From positions 3,348,001-3,412,000 of the forward strand of contig JACAAK010000003.1 in NCBI GenBank assembly GCA_025093985.1: a stretch of 64,000 nt of DNA, in the 5' to 3' direction. A model generated the notes under the pieces. That model was not told where the DNA came from. It ran no database searches and saw nothing but the letters and a program-made list of their open reading frames with translations. Made by a program: the position numbers and the translations under genes. Origin of the DNA: Calvatia gigantea (taxonomy: Eukaryota > Basidiomycota > Agaricomycetes > Agaricales > Lycoperdaceae). Shown here piece after piece: positions 54,801-64,000 of the stretch (position 1 is the stretch's first letter; each line of letters opens with the position of its first letter).

Positions 54801-55641
54801 GGTGAAGGATGGCAAAGGTTAAAGAGGGGAAGAGTTCAGGGAAATACTGAACATCGTGGGTGGAATGTTCGGCGCGGAGTTAGCTCCTATTCACACTGGT
54901 ATGTTGCACAACACGCCACGCACTCTGGGAGAAATAATTTTCAGTATACTATCACTCTTCACGTGTTGGCCACTTTTTTGGAGTTTGCCCTCTCATTCCT
55001 TCCTCGCTACGTGTTTTCTGCCGAAATCTTGTGCTCTTACGTGCAAATGTTTTAACTTTATGATTATGAATTTTTTAAGATCTTATGTCAACAGACAGTT
55101 GCGTCGGGGCAGTTCCGGTGAGCGCAAGTCCGTTTTTTCAGCTGTTGGCCACCCCTCTGTCACCGCTTGTCACAATCCGCTTCTACACCACCAATCCTTG
55201 AATTTTCTGAGCTTAAGTCAACATATCAAACTGAAAAATTGCAGGCATGTTCACTGACACGGACTTCATCCTTGCAATAAGTTTTGTGCCAAGATCTTTA
55301 TGGGATCGGAAAAGATCTGAGAAATCATTGCAAAAATGATGACCTTATGAGGGCCCTTTCTTGACAATTATTTTTTTCCTGACCGTCCTCTGAAGCCTCT
55401 CACTAAAATTTTTGTGTGGTCATATTCTATACTATCAGGACTACGTAAATTTCGAATTCTGGGCCAGTACACGCAAGAGGGAAAGAGAAACCATGGGTGG
55501 CCAACGGCCGACAAGTGGCCAACAGGTGAAGAATGAGAGTATGTCATTCACTCGGAGCTCCTGAGGGCTGAGTAATGACTTTCGCGTAAATATGACTCAG
55601 TGAACAGCAAAACAATAAACACAAGTTCTTCAGTAAAAAGA
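54801..55641. other. spacer before the tRNA
   Basis: About 840 AT-rich bases. A 133-codon plus-strand frame (54856-55257) has no homology I know and includes many Ser/Phe/Cys residues typical of random AT-rich DNA. Treated as non-coding. Confidence 0.4.
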
Positions 55642-55744
55642 GTCCCAAGGGTGATTCGAACACCCGACCCCGCGATAGTGACAGGTCAACCGGATTGGTA
55701 ACCACTACTGCAATCGCATGCTATAACCACTTAGCTATTGGGAC
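55642..55744 (-). tRNA. tRNA-Cys(GCA) with a 31-nt intron
   Basis: Read on the minus strand: acceptor stem GTCCCAA pairs with TTGGGAC, D-arm GCTA/TAGC around AGTGGTTA, anticodon stem TGCGA with TCGCG, variable loop of 5, T-arm GGGTG-TTCGAAT-CACCC. The gap between the anticodon stems is 38 nt, that is a 7-nt loop plus 31 nt. With the intron at the canonical site after base 37 the loop is TTGCAG/A and the anticodon GCA (Cys). TAGTG...CACTA inside can extend the stem, as in many pre-tRNAs. CCA is not encoded. The isotype is inferred; the class is secure. Confidence 0.85.
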
Positions 55745-55853
55745 TTGGACAAATCGTTAAGCAATTGTGACTTGTGCAAAATTATGCGTTTGCAAGTTTT
55801 GTGACCTTGTTCCCCGGCACGCCAGGTTGCGCCCGACAAGAATACCGACCGCC

Positions 55854-57582
55854 ATGCGCAAGACCCATATGTCTCTCCTCCGCCATGGTCGTGTTGCAAC
55901 AAGACTTAGAAAACCTCGTTCGTATACCACAGAGGCTACAGAGCCAACCGTAAAAATCACGACACTCCCGAATAAAATTCGGGTTGCAACAGAGGCGACG
56001 CCTGGTCATTTCTCTTCTGTCGGTCTCTACGTTGATGCGGGGTCGCGGTATGAGTGGCCAGAGGTGTCTGGTGTTAGTCACTTTTTAGATCGTATGGCTT
56101 TCAAGGTACGTTCCCCCTTCAACAAATTCCACGAGTTATATCGTTCTGAACGGATTGCGCAGAGCACGCTGACCCGCTCTGAGGAAGAAATGTCGTCCGC
56201 AGTGCACTCACTTGGGGGCCAGATAGCATGCTCGTCTTCTCGGGAATCCATCATGTACCAATCATCTCATTTCCACCAAGCAACACCATTGGCTCTTTCC
56301 CTCATTGCAGACACAGTGCTCAATTCATCCTTTCATCCAGAAGAAATTGAGGCCCAAAGGGATGCAGCCTTCTACGAGGTCCGCGAAATTAGGACAAAGC
56401 CTGACATGATTCTTCCTGAGGTTCTACATGGCGTTGCCTACGGCGAGAAGGGCCTTGGAAACCCTCTTCTTTGCCCAGAGGACCGAATCAATCTAATTAA
56501 CGAACCTACACTTCGCACTGCGATGAACGAGTGGTATCGGCCGGAACGTATGGTAATTGCGGGAGCGGGTATGCATCATGCGGAGCTAGTTGAACTCGCC
56601 GACAAATTCTTTTCCTCGCTCAGATCCCCCACTACATCCCAGACATCTAGCCTCCGTGCTAGCTCCAGTAATGCGTCAATACCAACGCACCTCCTCAATC
56701 CATCTCCTCCTTCCGTTGCAAAGTCCCTTACGAGGGCCGCATCCTATCTCTTCCCTAACTCCACCTCCTCTCCCACGATTCCCAAGAGCCCTACCTCGAC
56801 GTACACGGGCGGACATCACTTTATTCATGATCCCAAAGCCGAATTTAACCACCTTTACGTTGCGTATGAAGGAGTAGGCATCCATGATGATGATATTTAC
56901 GCACTTGCAACTATGCAAGTTCTTCTCGGTGGGGGTGGCAGCTTCTCTGCGGGTACGTTTTCTCTCAACTTAGCGCACTGCCTTGTCCTGAGTCCTTTTG
57001 TTTTGTAGGTGGTCCTGGGAAGGGCATGTATTCTCGTCTCTATACCCACATCCTCAATCATTACCCACAAATTGACCACTGCGCGTCCTTCCACCACATC
57101 TATACTGATTCTTCCCTATTTGGCCTATTTGGCTCCTTCCTTCCCGCTGCATCTGGCCTCGGCGGAAATACCTCTGGTCAGATTTTACCCCACCTCGTAC
57201 ACCAGCTTAGCTTGTTGCTGTACACCGCCACTCCGTTGGTTGAGCTGGACAGGGCAAAGAACCAGTTGAAGTCAAGCTTGATGATGGCCTTGGAGAGTCG
57301 AGCCGTTGAAGTGGAGGATTTAGGTCGACAGGTATGCTAGGAACTTGTTCATCCTTTTCGTCACTCATATTCTTTCAGATACTGGTGCATGGCCGCAAGG
57401 TCCCAATTTCCGAAATGACGGAGAAAATCGACCAAGTTGATAGTCATGCTATCCGTCGTGTGGCTGCAAGGGTCTTTGGTCCTGATTCTGGGAGCAAGCC
57501 CACTGTCGTCTGCATGGGTCATGAGGATACCGGTGCTTATAATGAGGTCTTCCGCAAATACGGACTTGCCGCGGGGAACTAA
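55854..57582 (+). CDS. MAS2: mitochondrial processing peptidase, alpha subunit
   Basis: Substrate-binding subunit of the matrix protease that removes presequences from imported proteins. Start MRKTHMSLLRHGRVATRL is itself an Arg-rich presequence. The M16 fold follows: VKITTLPNKIRVATEATPGH, FSSVGLYVDAGSRYEWPEVS and GVSHFLDRMAFKSTLTRSEE. The zinc site is degenerate (HFLDR instead of HFLEH), as expected for alpha rather than beta. Next are EVREIRTKPDMILPEVLHGV, GEKGLGNPLLCPED, WYRPERMVIAGAGMHH and the alpha-specific glycine-rich loop QVLLGGGGSFSAGGPGKGM. It ends DTGAYNEVFRKYGLAAGN. Three introns. An ATG-less frame continues upstream, so 55854 is the first start codon. An intron-bearing tRNA gene lies 110 bp upstream on the opposite strand. 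Confidence 0.95.
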
Positions 57583-57766
57583 GCGATATACGGGTGGGTA
57601 TCTTATCATATACCTTGACAGATGGTCTATGTCCTTCGTTTGATTAAATGATAGATTTTTTTCCTTGCGTGATGACTACACTGAAGGCAACATAGGCATC
57701 GGATAGAATACAATAATTGATGGGAGGACATGGAAGGACGGTGATGCAAGGGATCAGCCTGAAGGT

Positions 57767-60700
57767 TTAGAGTTTACGCCATTTTGTAGCGCGCGTCGTG
57801 GCCAAGAATATTTGCGAGTTTGGTTCATTGCCCATCCATGCACCTTGCTGCTGAGGAATCAAGTTCGTAACCTATGTGGCCCGGATAAGAATGTGGATGT
57901 TATGAAGTAATGAGATATGATTACTAAAAACCGACCGCCAACTTCAATTGCCCCTGGCTTGGTGCCTTCAGATAATACAAGATTTGACGCATCCCAAACC
58001 GTGAGTTGGGCATACCTGTTTGCAGGTCGGCGACATATCCGCGAGTCTTGAACAATGATTACTCGAAAGCTGCGGACGTCCCTTGGAGGGCATGTCGCCT
58101 CCGTGACCCGGTTAGCGGTTGGTTCACTATACCTGTGATGAAAAACATACCTGTAGTTCCTTCTCTACCTCGTCACTCATTTGCTCGCGCTCGAGCTCCA
58201 TACATTTCCGCGTATGCTTTGCAAGCCATCCCGCATCCCGCGGTGTAATCCGACTCAACAGCAGCATTGCGTCATCATGCTCTTCCAGTTGATCATAGAG
58301 CTTCTCAACGTGATCCGGTGGTTCATCTGTGATCGGGTCTGAATTGAAAAACACCTTAGGTGCGACATCACCACATACCATCATCTTGAGGATGGAAATG
58401 AAGTCCTGCTCGTCGATTGAGTTTGTCAATGTATTGCTCATATCTTGACAATTTCTTCTCAAATTCCATACGAATTTTAGATACTTCACGTTCAAGTTTT
58501 TTCTAGATCTCGCGAGTCAAAATAATGGTTGTAAATATTGTTTGTTAGGAACGACAGACCTTCCACTCTTCGTTGATTTTTAACTCCTCAGCTTCTCCCC
58601 TGGGCCCTTCTTTCCGTTTTCTGCCGCTGGCATCCACGAGGAATTCAAGAAAGGCAAGGGGATGGCTCTTGTTGTGTACATCAGCACCGTCACCTGATGA
58701 CAACCGCGTCTGCCTACCTTAACCACGACAAAATCCAAAACAGCTATGGAGCCGCCATCTGGCGTCAAGCTATGCATGGTTGAAATGCAAGGTCCTCTTG
58801 TGAAGCCTAATTTTGCATCCCACGGTAGCAAATGAGAAGAATTTCCGCTCAAGCTCAGCTTTACGGAATTATACGCTTCGAGAATTTCTTGAGGATCTTT
58901 TCGTTCTGACTTCAGCTAAGCTTTGTTTCAGCTCGAAGTACTGAAGGAAAAGATAGATGAGGGTTCTTACTTTTGCGCCGGCAACACCAATTTTTCTTCC
59001 AACGCGAATTACGCCTCTTCTCACAGCTCTAGCCATGGGCGCATCAATTGTTGCCTTGAGGCGGTACCAACCGTCTGTGACTTCTAATTCAGGATAAACT
59101 GTACCCCGGTGATCATCAGATTCCACCCAGAAGATATCCGAGACGCATAGAGCCAACGGAAGGGCGGATGGTGCGTCCTGTGTCGATATCAAGCGTAATG
59201 CCGGGCGTTGGGCTTGATTCAATTCACGCTCGTATCTGCAAGGGTTGAGGATATTAAGATAACGATGAGAAAAAGGCCCAACCGATATAGCAGCTGTCGC
59301 TTTACTTCCATCCAACACCATCGTTTAGTTGCTGGATCAGCTTCACTGTCGGGGTCTAAGGCGACCATCCCAGCCAACTTCCACAGGATCAGCCCCCAAT
59401 GGTTATCAACCCAAGCTTGCGTCGCTAGTGTACATCCTTGGTCACGGAGTATTTTCAAAGCGGCTGATGGGCCCAATGAGCGGTCGAGGTCGCTCGTCTG
59501 CGACGGTAATGATGTTGAGGGTGTGTGAAAGGAGTAGTATACAGCAAGGGCAGGCGTGATTTTTTCGAGTTCGAGGACATTTCTATGAAAATCAGTGGGT
59601 GGAGTATGAGTGAGATCAGTATTACTTACATGCCCATGGCTTCAAAGTCTTCTTGGGTGAATTGCTGGGGTCGAAGGCCAGAAATGGCAAGGGTTTTCCG
59701 GCCGTGCGGAGGACCTGTGGTCAATGGTAAGAAAGATAAGATAGCGATAGCGGCCGGGGTGATACGCGAAGCCCACCCAGATTGAAAAACGTCTTGTACT
59801 GTTTAGCATCGAGTTGGCGAAGGGGACTAGCCTGAGCCGAGAAGAGAGCGCGTGCAACTTGCGGTGTCCTTTTTCGTATTGAGTCCGCAAGCTTCAGGTG
59901 CCCAGGCTCTCCAGGGCGCATTCCAGGTTTAAATGGTGTGATAAAGGAGGTAGGGATGCTGCGCGGAGACCTGGGGGTAATACCAACTGGTGTTCGGAAG
60001 GCCGAAAGTTTTGGGGTAGGAACAATGGGTCTAAGGGGAGTGGAAGGCGCCGGAGTGGCCGATGGACGTTGAAAGGGTACGTTTGTGGCAGCCCAGAAAC
60101 CCGTTTGAACATTCAGCGGGGAGCTTGCAAAGCCTGGTGCAGCTGTTCTCCCGATCAAGGGCGATCGAAAAGGCTTCTCCTTCGCTTTCAACTTCTCTAT
60201 GGGCTGCTTCCCCGGTAACGCAGGATATGAAAACCCAGCTAGTGGCATATTACCAGGTGTTTGAGAACCGTTATCTAATGGCTGCAGAGTGGGACGTTGG
60301 GATATTGGCTGGGTAGGAGCTAGTGTTGGTTCTTTATAGTGCTCCTTGGGCCCCTCCGATGGGTCGATATTTTCCGTGTCCCCTGAATCTTCCTCCCAGA
60401 TATTTTTTATCCGCTCTCGGGCCTTGGCAAGGGAAACCGCGGAAGGTGCAAGTAGCGATTTTGATCCCAGGGAAACGAAAGCAACAGATTGGGGAGAGAC
60501 GGATGATGAAGAAACACGGGAAGGCGACTGAAATTGAAGTGTTGAAGGTTTGAACCAATGGTCGTAGTCTTGATCTGGTGGTGCTTGAGGAGATGGCGAA
60601 CGTTCACATGGGTTGACATCATGATTTAATGACGAAGCTGAGGCAAAGCCAAAACCTGGAAGAATTGAAGAGGCTTTGCCGAAGCTTGGAAGAGGCTGAT

Positions 60701-60893
60701 CAGTAAATGGATTATCTGGATCGTTGTTTACATTCGCAGGCATGAATGCGTTGGCCTTTGCAAAACCAGGCATGGGAGAGGCAAAAAGAGCATTTTCCTG
60801 GTTGGAACCTGGAGGAGTACGTTCCGGGGAGGAGAGTCTGGGTTTCTTTTTCGCTGGAGAGGAGGCAGACGGTGTGTGTTCGTGTGGTCGCAT
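57767..60893 (-). CDS. BRH2: BRCA2 homologue (Brh2-like recombination mediator)
   Basis: Loads Rad51 on single-stranded DNA for homologous recombination. Start MRPHEHTPSASSPAKKK at 60893. The disordered N-terminal third has three FxxA-type Rad51-binding candidates: FAKA (44-47), FGKA (71-74) and FASA (83-86). Then the BRCA2 helical domain (SFITPFKPGMRPGEPGHLKL ... ALFSAQASPLRQLDAKQYK, QFTQEDFEAMGM, CTLATQAWVDNHWGLILWKL). OB1 reads LRLISTQDAPSALPLALCVS, VTDGWYRLKATIDAPMARAV and RRGVIRVGRKIGVAGA. A tower-like helix (KKLEREVSKIRMEFEKKLSR) follows, and further OB folds end GAIEVGGRFLVTNLIPQQQG and RATKWRKL. Nine or so introns in phase. An in-frame extension upstream of 60893 begins only with GTG and is not used. 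Confidence 0.9.
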
Positions 60894-61482
60894 ACTTAGA
60901 GGGTGCGCGTCTGAAAGCACTGATGGCCCAACAAAGCCGTAACGTGAGGACGCGCCTGTCACGTTACCCAATAATCGTGTGACATATGACACAGGTCATC
61001 TCACGACGTGTGTTCCACGGTCACCAGAGCCTTCGAGCACGCCCATTACAGCCTGTATGCTCACAGCCATCTACCTACTCGGTGTTACGGCTGTCTTGTG
61101 TGCTGAACGGAACGTGTAAATTTGATATATGTACAAGGAGATCAATGACGCAATAGCATTTACTGAGTCTGCGTTAGAATTTACCGTAGCCAACCCGCAT
61201 TACACGACATAGAGCCTGCTGGTCTCCATGAGTTGAATGATATGTTAGGAATATGATGGCTGGGCGCTATGTTGTCCAGAGTCTAGAAGGGACCTAGCCG
61301 TTTAGCGGAAGCATTTTCCCTTTTTATGCCAACAGGCAACACAAACACCCACAACACAGTGGTAACTAAATCCATAACACAACGTAGCCCTGCACAACAA
61401 GTCTCCCTTGTAATTCTTTTGGTCACCGCCGAGCACGACATCCCAGCGTGCTCCTAGGTACTCTATACCATCGCCTAATTCA
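60894..61482. other. intergenic region between divergent genes
   Basis: About 590 bases between BRCA2-like and taxilin-like genes, with no coding evidence. Room for two separate promoters; no TATA box seen. Confidence 0.4.
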
Positions 61483-63681
61483 ATGAACGGAGTACCAACT
61501 AGCCAAACCCCATTGAACGCGTCCCCTAGATTGGCCAAACCCCCACCTCCTGGACCTGCGCCTCCCGCTCCTGCATCAGCTCCCCCAGCTCCCCCAACAT
61601 CTAGTCAGCCAGTACCCCGCACAGCCACAACTCAACTACCACCACCATCACCCACTACAGCAAACGGGACACAGAATACAAAGACCAAGAAACGCAACGA
61701 ACCTGTCGATCCCGCGACAATGTACGAGAGTGTCAAGAACAGAATAGCGGCGCTGGAAGAAGAAGAAGTGTTAGAGGAGGAAGAGGAACGAAGATTTGGT
61801 GCCTTTGTTCTCTTCTCTTGCAACAACTACGTTAGATTGACTGGTGCCTTACAGCTGAAGAGGCGCAAAAATCTATCAGGAGTTTAGAAGAGAATGCCGT
61901 TCAGGCCAAATACTTTGAATTGGTCAGTACCCCTCCTTATCTAGTTCCCCAGCTGCTCAAACCATAAAAATTTAGTTTGCAGAATTCAAGCGTGCCGAAC
62001 GAGATCATGCCAAGGAGAAACAGAAGCTGACGAAAGACAAGGACGCAGGTTAGGAAGATACAACCGCAGTAGCGCATCCATCTTACAATTCTTTCTTTCA
62101 GCGAAATCGCAATTAACAAAGGCGAATCAGGGCAAGGCCAAGATTGAAGGGCTTGCTCGTGAGCTGCAGAAAGTACGACCGACTGTTTTCTTATCTTGAG
62201 ATTCACTCACCCTCGATCAGGAGAACAAGCGTTTGCGAGTGCGTGCGTCGAGCTATCGACAGGAATTATACTCACTCAATACAGGAGGACAACAAGAATC
62301 TTAAGAGTGAGGTCGACCAGCAAAACATCGAGGTACACCATCTTCACAACTTTCTTATACCCCTTGAGTCTACCTTCGTCCTAGCTCCTCCAAATACGAA
62401 ATAGCCTCGCAAAGCAAGATGACAAGGCGAAACTTCAGGATACGAAATACCGCGAAATGCCCGACATCGTCGTCAAAGTCATTTGCCGCTACCGCGCTGA
62501 ACTTTTCTTCAAGATCTCTCGCAAAACCAAGCTCTCCCGCCTGTTCACCGCATTCACCGACCGGATGGAAGACCCAAGGAGGAAAGACGATAGTAATGGT
62601 GGTGTCGCCAAGGTTGAGGCAACGAAAGAAACATCCTCGGCGGCTAAATCCCACATACAGTTCATTTTCACCCACCTTGGTTGCACGCTTGAAGAAGATC
62701 AGACACCGGAGGATGTAGGCATGGAGGACCAAGATGAAATTTTAGCCGTGGAATTGATGGATCTTACTGAAAATGGCGAGGGCGTTGAGGAATGGGTGCG
62801 TGAAGTCAAACTACAATCTCGCTGTCTAGAAACCACAACACCGAACACACAATATCGCTAATACACAGGAAGAATATGTGGAGCCTCGCCGAGAAAGACT
62901 CAGAAAGAACTGGGACGACAATCCACCTGAGTAAGCCCAAGTCTGCTTAGCCTGTAGTGTTACTGATTTGTGCAGAGCAAGGAAGACTTTGGAGGAGCTC
63001 TTTGACGGCGTGTGAGTGATTAAATTTAGAAAGTTAGGTGCATGGTTTAACCCTTACCTCTAGAGTTCGGGAGAGGCTGAAAGACGTCCTTCGCCAATAT
63101 GAACTCCGAGAACGACACTTCGAATGCGTCATCCGATCGAAAGAACTTGAAGTTTTATTATCTCGAGCGCGCACAGAAGAAGCGAAGCAAGTGCTGCAGA
63201 ATGAACGGGGCCGGGGAGATAAATTAGAAGACGAGGTAGGGCCTTATCCCTATTCCTTAGTCGCTTCTTTTTCTTTTTCTCTCCCTGCCTTGTTCCCTTG
63301 TCCGATACCCGTGATTGTTCTCGACCACCCCTGTCCCTGTGTTTTGTGGGGGTTCCCGCACCCCGTTTCCTTTGAGTTAACAATACTCACCTTTGCCGAT
63401 AGGTGGACCAGCTCAAGAAAGAAGTTGAGGAGCTTCAAGCCGAAAAGAACATGATTATCGACAAGCTCTTGACGTGTTGTAAAGAAGTCAGTCTGGCTCC
63501 TCTCTCTTTCATCGCTCCGGAGTTATCCATCTCACCGGGGTCTGGCCCACTTTGGGCTTAGTTAAAACAAAAGCCTACCGCAGAACGAGCCCAGCGACAA
63601 TTTGCAGCTCTCAAAGAAGAACTGGAGAAACTTGAAAAGAAGATTCCGAGAGTGAAGAAGAGCGTTGATAATGCGGGGTGA
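61483..63681 (+). CDS. taxilin-like coiled-coil protein with an internal SUMO/Rad60-like domain
   Basis: Start MNGVPTSQTPLNASPRLAKP, a Pro-rich lead, then taxilin-type coiled coil: TMYESVKNRIAALEEEEVLE, KYFELFAEFKRAERDHAKEK, QGKAKIEGLARELQKENKRL and KNLKSEVDQQNIE. A 381-nt exon (62415-62795) follows in phase and codes a ubiquitin-like domain. After EEYVEPRRERLRKNWDDN and KTLEELFDGV the taxilin coil resumes: VRERLKDVLRQYELRERHFE, RSKELEVLLSRARTEEAKQV and VDQLKKEVEELQAEKNMIID, ending KKIPRVKKSVDNAG at 63681. Taxilins bind syntaxins and act in vesicle traffic. Joining 62332 directly to 63064 would break frame, while the path through the inserted exons keeps it. Alternatively a separate SUMO-like gene is nested here, since an unspliced end at 63012 reads GTG TGA. 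About 10 introns. Confidence 0.72.
62457..63014 (+). other. SUMO/Rad60-SLD-like domain region inside the taxilin gene
   Basis: From ATG 62457: MPDIVVKVICRYRAELFFKI, SRKTKLSRLFTAFTDRMED, a variable Lys/Glu loop, SHIQFIFTHLGCTLEEDQTP and EDVGMEDQDEILAVELMDLT. The order (VFFKIxRxTKLxKLxxAY; IxFxFxGxxxxxxxTPExLGMEDxDxI) is the SUMO/SLD signature. There is no di-Gly C-terminus, so it cannot act as a conjugated modifier. If read as its own gene it has an ATG, one intron (62796-62868), another (62931-62975) and a TGA at 63012-63014. Confidence 0.7.
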
Positions 63682-64000
63682 GGTCCTGTTCACCCAGCCA
63701 TTCCATTATCCATGAAATGTTATATCATAAATACGCTCTACACCAATACCAACGGAGGCACAATTTGATCAAACGGTGAAGTCTATGGCATTGCAACAGC
63801 ACGAATTACTACGTTGATTCCATGGGTATTCTCTTTTATGGTCCCGAGTCATTATAACTCTCATTATCCAATCACCTGTCAAAAAAAACGGCATGTGTCC
63901 CTTGATGAAGAAGTAAAGGGAAAGAAAAAGAAAAGATGCTCCTGCGTCTACACCAATGCGTCCAACTCTTCAACAGACCCCACCACACCGGACTTAGTGA
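63682..64000. other. right edge, 3' flank
   Basis: Downstream of the taxilin-like gene, AT-rich, no gene supported before the window ends. Confidence 0.4.

Noticed and set aside
55642..55744. tRNA-Asp(GTC) reading using CCTGTCAC near the 3' half of the gap
   Set aside because: The bases around it do not form an anticodon stem, whereas GCA with TGCGA/TCGCG does.
55767..55853. Upstream extension of alpha-MPP
   Set aside because: It would start at GTG and has no presequence character; ATG at 55854 begins a good one.
62332..63064. Simple model: whole SUMO-like block is one taxilin intron
   Set aside because: Direct splicing of 62332 to 63064 changes phase and hits a stop within about 15 codons.

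Overview
The window is nuclear DNA of a filamentous fungus, most probably a mushroom-forming basidiomycete (Agaricomycetes). Genes are packed on both strands and cut by many introns of about 45-60 bp with GT...AG ends and CTRAY-like branch sites. Start codons of divergent neighbours lie 60-150 bp apart. The family set fits too: Brh2-type BRCA2, tandem secreted intradiol dioxygenases, desaturase with C-terminal cytochrome b5, and Naf1. Exon joints below were built by hand from reading frame, splice consensus and family knowledge, so outer coordinates are firmer than inner ones.

Layout. 0.5-2.5 kb: secreted GH27 alpha-galactosidase. 3.1-6.8 kb: tandem pair of secreted intradiol ring-cleavage dioxygenase-like genes, the first with an apparent one-base frameshift. 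7.2-9.5 kb: a Ser/Arg/Pro-rich orphan and a nicotinamidase. 10-18.9 kb: two DEAH helicases head to head, a DHX57-like protein and the splicing factor Prp22. 19.5-23.5 kb: NTF2-like export factor, CutC, and a delta-9 desaturase with very small exons. 23.7-31.1 kb: Rsc4-like double bromodomain protein, methionine aminopeptidase 2, alpha/beta hydrolase with a long disordered tail. 31.5-38.9 kb: Isc1-type sphingolipid phospholipase C divergent from a CCCH/coiled-coil protein, a DHHC palmitoyltransferase, and a probable mitochondrial protein. 39-42.3 kb: the poorest stretch, with a repeated nonamer and palindromes. 42.3-48.6 kb: unknown gene, large nuclear-looking disordered protein, ACT-domain protein, RNase T2. 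50.5-54.8 kb: Naf1, mitochondrial EF-Ts, alkaline ceramidase. 55.6-63.7 kb: intron-containing tRNA (best read as Cys), alpha-MPP, BRCA2/Brh2, and a taxilin gene that carries a SUMO/Rad60-like domain inside its coiled coil.

Most genes are housekeeping: RNA processing, mitochondrial import and translation, lipid metabolism, chromatin and repair. There is no sign of a biosynthetic cluster, an intact transposon or a virus. The most unusual items are the taxilin/SUMO-like chimera, and a desaturase in which a 5-nt and a 3-nt microexon appear to supply residues in or beside the catalytic histidine boxes. Single-base frame breaks in the first dioxygenase and in the Rsc4-like gene both look like one extra C and may be sequence errors.
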